A stretch of 64,000 nt of DNA from Ancrocorticia sp047501485 (GTDB lineage Bacteria > Actinomycetota > Actinomycetes > Actinomycetales > Actinomycetaceae), in contig JAZDRN010000001.1 in NCBI GenBank assembly GCA_047501485.1, positions 558,001-622,000 of the forward strand, written 5' to 3'. Each line of letters starts with the position of its first letter. The first letter of the stretch is position 1. Made by a program: the position numbers and the translations under genes. Below are positions 1-8,429 of this stretch, piece after piece. The notes beneath the pieces were generated by a model, which worked only from the letters and a program-made list of their open reading frames with translations, had not been told where the DNA came from and made no database searches.

Positions 1-537
1 TTCACCGCTATGATGCGTCTGGACCACAACCGCGCCATCTCGCAGCTGGCCGCAAAGACGGGTGCCGCCGTCTCGGATATCAAGAAGATGGTCGTGTGGG
101 GCAACCATTCGGCAGATCAGTACCCCGACGTCTCCTATGCAACCGTTGGCGGCAAGCCCGCTTCCGAGCTGGTCGACGCCGAGTGGCTGGACAGCTACTT
201 CGTTCCGACCGTTGCCAAGCGCGGCGCAGCCATCATTGAGGCGCGCGGCGCTTCCTCTGCCGCTTCTGCCGCTTCGGCTGCTATCGACCACGTGTACAAC
301 TGGGTCAATGGCGTTGCCGAGGGCGACTGGGTGACCCCGGGTCTCTACCAGGACGGCTCGCACTACGGCATTCCCGAGGGCCTCATCTTCGGTGTTCCCG
401 CCGTTGCGGAGAACGGTGAGTGGAAGGTCGTCGACGGACTGGAAATCTCCGACCGTACTCGTGCAGGAATCGATCACAACATCAAGGCCGCTCAGGAAGA
501 GCTCGACGCCGTTCGCGCGCTCGGCCTCATCAAGTGA
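1..537 (+). CDS. mdh: Malate dehydrogenase, C-terminal part (5' end outside window)
   Basis: This is the C-terminal half of an NAD-dependent malate dehydrogenase, the cytosolic TCA-cycle enzyme that interconverts malate and oxaloacetate. The frame is open from base 1, so the Rossmann half lies outside the window. The visible 178 or so residues include the active-site segment VVWGNHSADQYPDVSY with the catalytic His, and the C-terminal helix region SSAASAASAAIDHVYNWVNG typical of the actinobacterial and cytosolic-type enzyme. The protein ends in ALGLIK. A hairpin about 70 bp downstream closes the transcript, and the following 3.4 kb is accessory DNA, so mdh marks the edge of the conserved backbone. 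Confidence 0.95.
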   Translation, partial: FTAMMRLDHNRAISQLAAKTGAAVSDIKKMVVWGNHSADQYPDVSYATVGGKPASELVDAEWLDSYFVPTVAKRGAAIIEARGASSAASAASAAIDHVYNWVNGVAEGDWVTPGLYQDGSHYGIPEGLIFGVPAVAENGEWKVVDGLEISDRTRAGIDHNIKAAQEELDAVRALGLIK

Positions 538-608
538 CCAATTGCGTGAGTATGGCGATCGCCGCGAGGTAATCGTCCGGATGTGAGAACTCAATCTTTG
601 CACTGCGG

Positions 609-638
609 AAGTGGGCCGGTCTTTTGACGGGCCCACTT
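609..638 (+). terminator. Hairpin terminator after mdh
   Basis: A perfect 9-bp stem, AAGTGGGCC paired with GGCCCACTT, has a 12-nt loop and is followed by TCCG. It lies 71 bp after the mdh stop. There is no long T-run, as is common in high-GC Gram-positives. Confidence 0.7.
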
Positions 639-747
639 TCCGTATCGGGAGACGACGGAGTGCGCCCGACTTAGCGGACCTATTCAGTGTGGTTGCGTGG
701 TCCTCGATATGTGTGGGTGCCGATGCTCGTTTGGTGTGTTGCCGTGA

Positions 748-1011
748 GATCTTTGGCTAGGCGTTGGTGCGACGACGGCGCCCATTCCTGCATCTCTTGT
801 TCGCCCGGGTAATCGGTGGGAGCCAGTCGAGCTGCTGAAAGCCATCGATGGCCACGAATACCAGGCATGCGAGGCACCGAACTGGAACACGTCACTTGGC
901 CGGGAGTTCTCCGACCAGCTTCGCAGGCTGTGCATCACTGCTCTGCCGGGCTACGAGGAAGGACCGTGGACCATCGACGCAACAACCATGCCCGAGCGGT
1001 TGACGCTCTGA
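748..1011 (+). pseudogene. Start-less remnant of a small actinobacterial hypothetical protein
   Basis: The frame runs open from 748 to a TGA at 1009-1011 but has no ATG, GTG or TTG start before its conserved-looking part. The part from 817 reads WEPVELLKAIDGHEYQACE, then a Trp-Asn-Thr segment, then LCITALPGYEEGPWTID. I recall small actinobacterial hypothetical proteins of about 80 residues with this kind of pattern (KAI..YEYQ.CE ... LPGY...PW), but I cannot check that. It looks like a fragment left by rearrangement at the start of an accessory strip. No function is known to me. It could be noise, but the base composition and residue mix look like true coding sequence. Confidence 0.45.
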
Positions 1012-1078
1012 AGCAATCCCGGAAGGCCACCTCGACGGTGGCCCCCACCTGCGATACGGACCCGTAATTAGGTGATAA

Positions 1079-1369
1079 CCAAATTGTATTGTATTACAAT
1101 ATGGTTTAGTTGTTGAATTCATCAAGAGCACCAGCAGACGCGGATTCGGACAGGCAGAGGCATTGCCAGCGATTGAAAACGCGACATATGTCAGCCAAGA
1201 CTTCGATCGGCGCGGCTCACGCGCCGACTGGGATACGTGGGCTTGGGTAGGACCTGTGACCGGTGGACCGGTCCTTGAAGTTTTCGCATTCTTGGTGCCA
1301 CCCGATGGGCTTGCGTGCTTCCATGCATGGAAGCACGCAAAAAACAACACAACGGTTAAGGAGCGCGCA
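1079..1369 (+). pseudogene. Toxin-like frame lacking a good start, read-through into the antitoxin gene
   Basis: The frame is open from just after a TAA at 1076-1078 and reads VVEFIKSTSRRGFGQAEA, then AIENATYVSQDFD, then WAWVGPVTGGPVLEVFAF and finally LACFHAWKHAK. This resembles, from memory, the small toxin-like proteins (pattern LEV ... FHA..A) that precede ribbon-helix-helix antitoxin genes in actinobacteria. No ATG or GTG is in frame; only a TTG at 1163 could start it, which would remove the first third. There is no stop before the next gene, so the frame continues into the RHH protein from 1370. The last coding part coincides with a perfect 30-bp palindrome. I infer a decayed or fused toxin. 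The family assignment is tentative. Confidence 0.4.
1311..1340. promoter_or_regulatory. Perfect 30-bp palindrome, possible operator of the RHH antitoxin
   Basis: Fifteen bases, TTGCGTGCTTCCATG, are followed directly by their exact reverse complement with no spacer. The site ends 29 bp before the antitoxin ATG at 1370 and lies inside the 3' end of the toxin-like frame, where it encodes LACFHAWKHA. RHH antitoxins bind short dyads next to their own genes, so an autoregulatory operator is a natural reading. A hairpin in the mRNA is an alternative. Confidence 0.55.
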
Positions 1370-1684
1370 ATGAGCACAATCGATAGTGAGGCCATGTCTG
1401 CCTATGTGGAATCGGACGAATTCTTTGACGAGCCGCCCGCAGGTCGCACACTCACCGGGGACGAGGCACGGGCCGCAGGACGCGAGGTCCTCGAACGCTT
1501 CGCTGGTCGCCCCAACGTGGGCCACACCCACGCCCAGGGAAAGGGCAGCTCACCGCGCAGGCAGGTGCGCCTACCCGAGGCCCTCAATAGCCAGCTCGAC
1601 ACCTACGCGGCCGAGACCGGTCAAACCGCCTCGCAAGTTATCCGTGACGCCCTGGAGAGTTTTTTTGAGGGACGCGCGGCGTAA
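1370..1684 (+). CDS. Ribbon-helix-helix (CopG-like) antitoxin
   Basis: A 104-residue protein whose C-terminal 40 residues form a ribbon-helix-helix DNA-binding domain: the beta strand RRQVRLPEALNSQLDTYAAE is followed by TGQTASQVIRDALESFF. The N-terminal 60 residues are acidic and contain GDEARAAGREVLERF, the form seen in antitoxins that sit downstream of their toxin gene. The ATG at 1370 has AAGGAG 7 bp upstream (1358-1363). The toxin-like frame upstream is fused in phase and lacks a good start, so the antitoxin may be an orphan. The likely role is repression of its own operon through the adjacent 30-bp palindrome and neutralisation of a partner that is now decayed. Confidence 0.75.
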   Translation: MSTIDSEAMSAYVESDEFFDEPPAGRTLTGDEARAAGREVLERFAGRPNVGHTHAQGKGSSPRRQVRLPEALNSQLDTYAAETGQTASQVIRDALESFFEGRAA

Positions 1685-2028
1685 TATCGTGGCCCATCCG
1701 GGCCGCCCGTGGGGGTGGCGTGTGTCCAACTCCCCCGGGGGCAGTTCAATGCGCTGCCCCCGCACCCCAAGACATCAAATGATCAAGTGGTTCCGCGAGC
1801 TTGTGGCCAAGGCAGAGGCTCACATGACTGGGAAAGGTCACCCGGTTGGTTCCTCAGTCAACGCTGGAGTAAGTCAGCGTTTGGGTGCCACCCGGTGGAT
1901 TCTACTTTAATGTGTCGCCCGCAGCTCAGTAGAAGCAGTAGTGGTACAAGCACATAGTCTTTCGTGACTGGCAGAACCCGCAGACCGCCCCAGCGGGCCA
2001 CTGGTGAACCCTTGGCGCATCGTTAGAA
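1685..2028. other. Accessory spacer without a convincing gene
   Basis: Several short frames overlap here, none with recognisable content. A fragment from an ATG at 1780 reads IKWFRELVAKAEAH and may be a scrap of another gene. A 14-17 bp sequence close to GGTGCCACCCG(A/G)TGG occurs near 1295 and again near 1883, so this strip and the toxin-like region share a short direct repeat. I see no RNA gene. Confidence 0.4.
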
Positions 2029-2080
2029 TAGAACTATTAGAACTATTAGAACTATTAGAACTATTAGAACTATTAGAACT
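2029..2080. repeat. 9-bp tandem repeat (TAGAACTAT, about 5.8 copies)
   Basis: Five exact copies of TAGAACTAT and a partial sixth stand head to tail, ending 14 bp before the start codon pair at 2095/2098. They are preceded by TTAGAAT, which could be a -10 element. The array lies between the probable promoter and the ribosome-binding site GGGGAGG of the next gene. It could be an iteron-like operator or a slippage-prone leader. Confidence 0.9.
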
Positions 2081-2094
2081 CGTGGGGAGGTGTA

Positions 2095-2421
2095 ATGATG
2101 AGTACAGCACGTTTCGGTGATATCAAGCCGTACGCTGCGCCGGAAGGGCTCGGGGAGCTGTCTGGCCCGAGTATGGGGGGAACGTTGCTTCTTGATCATA
2201 CGATCTCGTGGGCGCCTGGAAGCTCGGTCGTTCACCTCACCTCCCTTGATGATGTCAGGTTTGCCTATCGTGCAATCTTGAGTGAGGGCACCGTCGAGCA
2301 GCAGCGCCAGCTCCTCAATGCCGATCTTCTCATTGAGGTATGGCCCGATCTAATGCTGCCTTTTCGCGTCATGCAGTTGTGGCAGGACAGGTTTCCTGAG
2401 CTTCCAGCCAAGGAAATCTAG
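2095..2421 (+). CDS. Small hypothetical protein, probable partner of the AbiEii-like gene
   Basis: A 108-residue protein (107 if the second ATG is used) behind a strong ribosome-binding site, GGGGAGG. It has no signal peptide or membrane segment. It contains TSLDDVRFAYRAILSEGTVEQQRQLLNADLLIEVWPDLMLP in the second half, which looks helical and soluble. I do not recognise the family with certainty and it is not a classic AbiEi antitoxin. It sits 13 bp upstream of an AbiEii/DUF1814-type nucleotidyltransferase gene, so I infer that it is the antitoxin or regulator of that pair. The 9-bp tandem repeat in its leader may be its binding site. Confidence 0.6.
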   Translation: MMSTARFGDIKPYAAPEGLGELSGPSMGGTLLLDHTISWAPGSSVVHLTSLDDVRFAYRAILSEGTVEQQRQLLNADLLIEVWPDLMLPFRVMQLWQDRFPELPAKEI

Positions 2422-2434
2422 GGGGCAAACTAGC

Positions 2435-3202
2435 ATGAGTGAAGTCGACGCATAGCGCGATGTCGCGAGAATCGCGCTGGAAGTTCTCGCGGCTGATGGC
2501 TTTGCGTTGGCTGGTTCTGGTGCTATCCGCGAGCACGGGATTATCAACCGTCCGACGGAAAACATTGACCTGTTCACTTCGCGGGAGTACGCCGCAAACT
2601 TCACTCAAGCAGTTGCTGCGGTGACAACAGCGTTTGAGAGTCATGACATGATTGTCGAGGCTCAACGTGTCGTCAGCGAATATGCACGGTTAAACGTGAC
2701 ATTGCCGGATCAGAGGGAAATCTCCGTCGATTTAGGTGTTGACTGGCGTGCGGATCCTCCCGTGAGCCTGGATATCGGCCCCGTCCTTTCGCTACCGGAT
2801 TCCATCGGAAACAAGGTTGCCGCCCTGTATTCTCGGGGAGAACCACGAGATTTCCTTGACGTCGATTCGATACGTCAGTCTGGGAAAGCTTCAGTAGGCG
2901 ATCTGGAAGCAGCTGCCGCTCAAGCAGATCTTGGTTTCGACCGTAGTATGTTCGCTGCGCGGCTTGAAACTGTCGTCCGAATATCTCAGCGAGATGTCGA
3001 ACCATATGGCATAGCGAGTAGCGATCTGCTACAGATTCGCGAACGGTTCCTCTCCTGGGCGAGCGCAATCCGGAATCCTGCACCTCAAACTCGGCGTGAT
3101 CTTCTCGATGAGCTGGACGAGCGCACAACTCGACACAACGATGATGAAACCAGGCTCGACGAGCCCCCTCAGCCAAAGCGAGCGCATCGTAAACGTGGTT
3201 GA
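2435..3202 (+). pseudogene. AbiEii/AbiGii-type nucleotidyltransferase toxin with an early nonsense codon
   Basis: The product belongs to the AbiEii (DUF1814) nucleotidyltransferase family of type IV-like toxins. From the ATG at 2435 the frame reads MSEVDA, then a TAG at 2453-2455, then RDVARIALEVLAADGFALAG and GSGAIREHGIINRPTEN. The GS motif and the later NKVAALYSRGEPRDFLDVD segment fit the family. Two lesions stand out: the amber codon at position 7, and NID where the family normally has a D-x-D metal-binding motif (AAC codon). Translation could restart at the TTG at 2507, but this would remove the first helix. The C-terminal 35 residues are charged and rich in Arg, Asp and Glu. I infer an inactivated toxin. 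Confidence 0.75.
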
Positions 3203-3435
3203 GGAATATGCTGCTGACTCCGGTGGAGCAGTGGTGACGCCTGGAGGGCCATGGCCATCCCGGGGTAGTCTGCTCGGCTGCCAGAGATGCCTTCGTGAAT
3301 TCCCAGTTCGCCTGGACATAACCAGGGCCTCGGCTCTTGCAGAGGGAAAAGCAGCGCTATAGGTTGATGCCGATACGAAAGGCCGGTGCCCGCTTTTTCG
3401 AAGCTGCCCGGCTCTCAACGCGGAAGAAGAAATCT
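3203..3435. other. Spacer, no gene seen
   Basis: Between the nucleotidyltransferase stop and the DivIVA-domain gene there are only short overlapping frames with no recognisable content. The DivIVA frame itself can be extended upstream to an ATG at 3367 or a TTG at 3337, but the added residues (PIRKAGARFFEAARLSTRKK) look basic and non-conserved. Confidence 0.4.
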
Positions 3436-3744
3436 ATGATCAAATGGCGGCGCCTGGAACCTGATATGTTCCCAGCCCATGACTCCTCCGGCCCACCGAA
3501 TGCGAAGGCCGAGACGCCTGCGGCAGAAATGGGTGCTGAACTGCCTTCCTTCGGGGTGTGGGGAGCCCAGAGCACGAGGAAGCGGTTAACCGCACAGGAT
3601 GTGATCTCGGCAAGGTTCGAGGCTTCAGGACGGCGCGGTGAGAGTTACCTTGCAGTACAGGTAGACGATTTCCTCGACGAGGTGGCTTGGTCGATCGCTC
3701 AGTACGAGAAGGAGCTTGAGGAACTCAGGCGCAGGCTCTCCTGA
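3436..3744 (+). CDS. DivIVA-domain protein
   Basis: A 102-residue protein. The last 50 residues, LTAQDVISARFEASGRRGES followed by YLAVQVDDFLDEVAWSIAQYEKELEELRRRL, form a short DivIVA domain: the first helix-turn contains the usual F-x-x-x-x-x-G-Y/Y-x-x-x-x-V-D-x-F-L pattern and then a coiled coil starts. In Gram-positives such domains bind curved membrane and recruit polar growth or division factors. The N-terminal half (MIKWRRLEPDMFP...) is Pro/Ala-rich and probably unstructured. The ATG at 3436 has GGAAGAAGAA upstream; earlier starts at 3367 and 3337 are possible. It stands alone between toxin debris and the lipid operon. Confidence 0.7.
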   Translation: MIKWRRLEPDMFPAHDSSGPPNAKAETPAAEMGAELPSFGVWGAQSTRKRLTAQDVISARFEASGRRGESYLAVQVDDFLDEVAWSIAQYEKELEELRRRLS

Positions 3745-4036
3745 GCGCGATGCCACTTTTCGTTGGGTGAAAAGCATGTTCTCGCGAATCTCGCTAGACA
3801 GGTCCAGCGGTTTGTTTTTGTGGGCGTAGATCGTTGGGCTCCGCCAATAAAGGCAGCGTCCAACGCGATACTCCCGTGAAAGAACCGGCGTCGCTTCAAG
3901 CCCGGGGGATGCCGCCTAAAGGCCTGCGAACAGGACGTTCTTGGATGCGTCTCACGTCCGTGAACTCGACTGGAGCTGCTGGAAGACTAAACGGACTGGT
4001 GTCGATGACACGCAACACACCTCATGAAACTTAAGC
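3745..4036. other. Intergenic region upstream of birA
   Basis: About 290 bp without a convincing gene. There is a weak 6-bp hairpin near 3757-3775 (CTTTTC with GAAAAG). The right-hand end leads into the palindrome and promoter region of the birA-acc-fas genes. Confidence 0.5.
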
Positions 4037-4048
4037 TACCGTACGGTA
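4037..4048. promoter_or_regulatory. 12-bp palindrome TACCGTACGGTA, candidate operator of the lipid gene cluster
   Basis: TACCGTACGGTA is a perfect palindrome 44 bp upstream of the birA start. Its flanks are GC on the left and AC on the right, adding one further matched pair. Its size and symmetry fit a TetR-family operator. No regulator gene is visible in the window, so the protein that binds it is unknown. Confidence 0.5.
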
Positions 4049-4091
4049 ACCTACTGAAGCGTAAGGTTCTGTTTGAGCAATGGGGGAGTGA

Positions 4092-4970
4092 GTGGCAGAG
4101 TATCCGGAACATGCTGGAGAAGTAGCCGCCGAAGGCGCGGATCCTCGTGAACCTGCGGGCTTCCCGCTGGCGGGACGCCAGGCAAGCCTTCTCCTCCATA
4201 CCGAACTCACCTCCTCTACGCAGGACGATCTCGCCAATCTGTGGCGCGGCAATGGCGCCGTTGCTTCCGCTCCCGCGCCGTATACGGTACTCATCGCGGA
4301 CGATCAGACGAATGGCCGTGGCCGCGTGGGACGCCCATGGTACTCGGCCACCGGCCGCTCCGTCCTCGTCAGTGTGCTTCTCGCCCTGCCGTCCGAACTT
4401 CGTGAGCAGATCAGCCTTCTCACCCTCATCGGGGGAGCCGCGGCTCGCGCAGCAGTCTCCTCGACGACCGACCGTGATGAGGTCATGATCTCCTGGCCCA
4501 ATGATCTCGTCGCTCTCACTCCCGAGCCTCGCAAGATCGCCGGAATCATTGGTGAGTTCGTCGGCGAACGCGACGGTCAGGTGTTCGCCGTGCTCGGAAT
4601 GGGACTCAATCTCTCACTGGCCGCGGAAGAACTTCCCACACCAACCTCTGCTTCGCTCCTGACCGCGGGCCTTCCGGTCCCGGGCCGTGACGAAGTCATT
4701 GCGGCGTGGATTTCCGGGCTTCGTACCCGGATCGAGGCATTCGTGGCGGCCGACGGCGACCCCGCCGCCAGCGGTCTGCTCGAAGAAATCAACTCTCATT
4801 GCGAGACGCTGCGGCCCGGCGTCACCGTCGGCCGTCCTCGCAATACCCCCATCCATGGGACCGGACAGGCGATCCTTGCCGACGGCTCACTCCAGATGCT
4901 CACAGATTCGGGCACCGTGGTAGTGAGCGCGGGCGAGGTCTCCCTGTTGGATACGGCCCCTCTCTCATAA
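4092..4970 (+). CDS. birA: Biotin--[acetyl-CoA-carboxylase] ligase
   Basis: BirA joins biotin to the carrier lysine of the carboxylase encoded by the next gene. The protein has 292 residues. It carries the biotinyl-adenylate loop NGRGRVGRPW near residue 80, SWPNDLVAL (the KWPND motif with Ser in place of Lys) near residue 136, and KIAGIIGEF just after it. A smaller C-terminal domain follows from about residue 240. There is no N-terminal helix-turn-helix, so this is a monofunctional ligase and not a biotin repressor. The start is GTG at 4092 after GGGGGAG. It is the first gene of a tightly spaced group with the carboxylase subunits; 10 bp separate it from the next start. Confidence 0.93.
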   Translation: MAEYPEHAGEVAAEGADPREPAGFPLAGRQASLLLHTELTSSTQDDLANLWRGNGAVASAPAPYTVLIADDQTNGRGRVGRPWYSATGRSVLVSVLLALPSELREQISLLTLIGGAAARAAVSSTTDRDEVMISWPNDLVALTPEPRKIAGIIGEFVGERDGQVFAVLGMGLNLSLAAEELPTPTSASLLTAGLPVPGRDEVIAAWISGLRTRIEAFVAADGDPAASGLLEEINSHCETLRPGVTVGRPRNTPIHGTGQAILADGSLQMLTDSGTVVVSAGEVSLLDTAPLS

Positions 4971-4980
4971 GGAAGGCACC

Positions 4981-6758
4981 ATGATCTCTCGAATCCTCGT
5001 GGCCAACCGTGCTGAAATCGCGCTACGCGTCATTCGGACGGCGCGCGATATGGGCATTGAATCGGTGGCAGTGTATTCGGACTCGGATCGCGACGCCCAG
5101 TTCGTGGCTCAAGCCGATGAGGCATACGCCTTGGGCGGTGAATCGTACGCCGAGACGTACATGAACATCGAGAAGCTGCTGGATGTGGCAGTCCGCTCGG
5201 GTGCCGATGCCGTGCACCCCGGATACGGCTTCCTTTCGGAGATCCCGGAGTTCGCCGCGGCCGTCAAGGGCGCGGGTATCACATGGATCGGTCCCGACCC
5301 TGAGGTGCTCACCCGGCTGGGGGATAAGATTCAGGCGCGTCGTCTCGCAGAGTCGGTAGACGTCCAGCCCGTTCCCGGCATCTCCGATCCGGTTTCCGGA
5401 CGCGAGGCCATCGAGGAGTTCGTGGCGAAGTTCGGCTACCCGATCGTCACCAAGAAGGCCGACGGCGGCGGTGGCCGTGGCATCACCGCAATCTTCTCCG
5501 ACGCCGACCTGGACCACTTCTTTGCGGCCCACGGCGCGGATTCCAATCAGTTCTTCGTGGAGCGTTTCATACAGTCGGCGCGTCACGTGGAGACGCAGAG
5601 TGCCCGCGATTCACACGGAAACTTCGCCATCGTCTCCACCCGCGACTGCTCTGTGCAGCGCCGCAACCAGAAGCTCATCGAGGAAGCACCGGCTCCCGAG
5701 CTGCCAGGCGACTCGCTCGCTACTCTGTCCGAGTGGTCCAAGCGCCTCTTCGACGCGGTTGGCTATGTGGGCCTGGGCACCTGCGAATTCCTCGTTGAGC
5801 CGGACGGTCGTGTCAACTTCCTCGAGGTGAATCCCCGTCTGCAGGTCGAGCATACGGTGTCCGAGGAGGTCACCGGCCTCGACCTAGTGCGTGAGCAGAT
5901 CTTCATCGCGGCGGGGGAGAAGCTCTCCGAGTTCCCCGCAGTACGTGCCCACTCATTCGAGTTCCGCATCACCTGCGAGGATCCCGCCAACGGTATGATC
6001 CCCTCCACCGGTGCTATCAACCGGTTGCGTTGGCCTCTGGGCCACGGCGTGCGCGTGGAATCCGGGATCGTCGAGGGCGACGTCGTCACGGCAGGATTCG
6101 ATCCAATGCTTGCGAAGCTCATCGTCACCGCCCCCGACCGCGAGCAGGCCATCGCCCGCTCGCGCCGCGCGCTGGCGGAGATGCAGATCGAGGGCGTGGC
6201 CACCCCGTCCCAGCTGTACTCCGAGGTGATATCGATGCCGGAGTTCGCGGGCCACCCCATCTCCACTCGTTGGTTCGAGGACTCGGTGCTCCCCGAGAAA
6301 GTCACCGAGGGAGCGAATGGCAACGGGAATGGCGCGGCGCCGCAAGCAACTGCCGAGGAACGAGCCACGTTCGTCGTCGAACTCGATGGCAAGCGGATGG
6401 AACTCACCGTGCCGCGCGCGATGCTTGGAGCCGGCAACACGGCTGCTGCCCGCCCGCGTGGCCAGCAGCCGCTGCGTGGTGCCGCCCGCGCCCGCGCCGA
6501 GGCGGCCGCCGGAGATCTGGTGGACGCGAACGGGATGATCAACTCGCAGATCCAGGCCATCGTGGTGCGTGTATGCGTCGAGGAAGGCACCGTCGTCAAG
6601 GAAGGCGACCTGCTGGTGATCCTCGAGTCCATGAAGATGGAGAGCTACGTTCATGCTCCCTATGACGGCACCGTCACCGAGATCGTGGCCTCCAACGGCC
6701 AAAATGTAGCCGCCTACCAGCCGCTCGTCCGCGTGACGCGCGCCAAGGAGGAAAACTG

Positions 6759-6759
<1 letters not shown>
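4981..6759 (+). CDS. Acyl-CoA carboxylase alpha chain (biotin carboxylase plus BCCP)
   Basis: This cytosolic subunit carboxylates biotin with ATP and bicarbonate and carries it to the carboxyltransferase. It has 592 residues. The N-terminal part is biotin carboxylase: ISRILVANRAEIALRVIRTA, the ATP-grasp loop KKADGGGGRGI near residue 160, and EVNPRLQVEHTVSEEVTG near residue 282. The C-terminal biotin carrier domain contains ESMKMES, with the biotinyl lysine at residue 552; Ser stands where Ala is usual in EAMKM. A linker of about 80 residues, rich in Ala, Arg and Asn, joins the two. The stop overlaps the next ATG by one base, so the subunits are translationally coupled. With FAS-I downstream, acetyl-CoA carboxylation to malonyl-CoA is its likely main job; propionyl-CoA may also be a substrate. 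Confidence 0.92.
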
Positions 6760-8378
<1,619 letters not shown>

Positions 8379-8429
8379 CCGTGAACTGATTGACCGCTCC
8401 CTTTTTCGTAACCTGAGGAAAGACTAAGA

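Noticed and set aside
2023..2235. A minus-strand frame encoding VLIVLIVLIVLIV-like repeats
   Set aside because: The hydrophobic repeat is only the translation of the 9-bp tandem repeat and is not a membrane protein.
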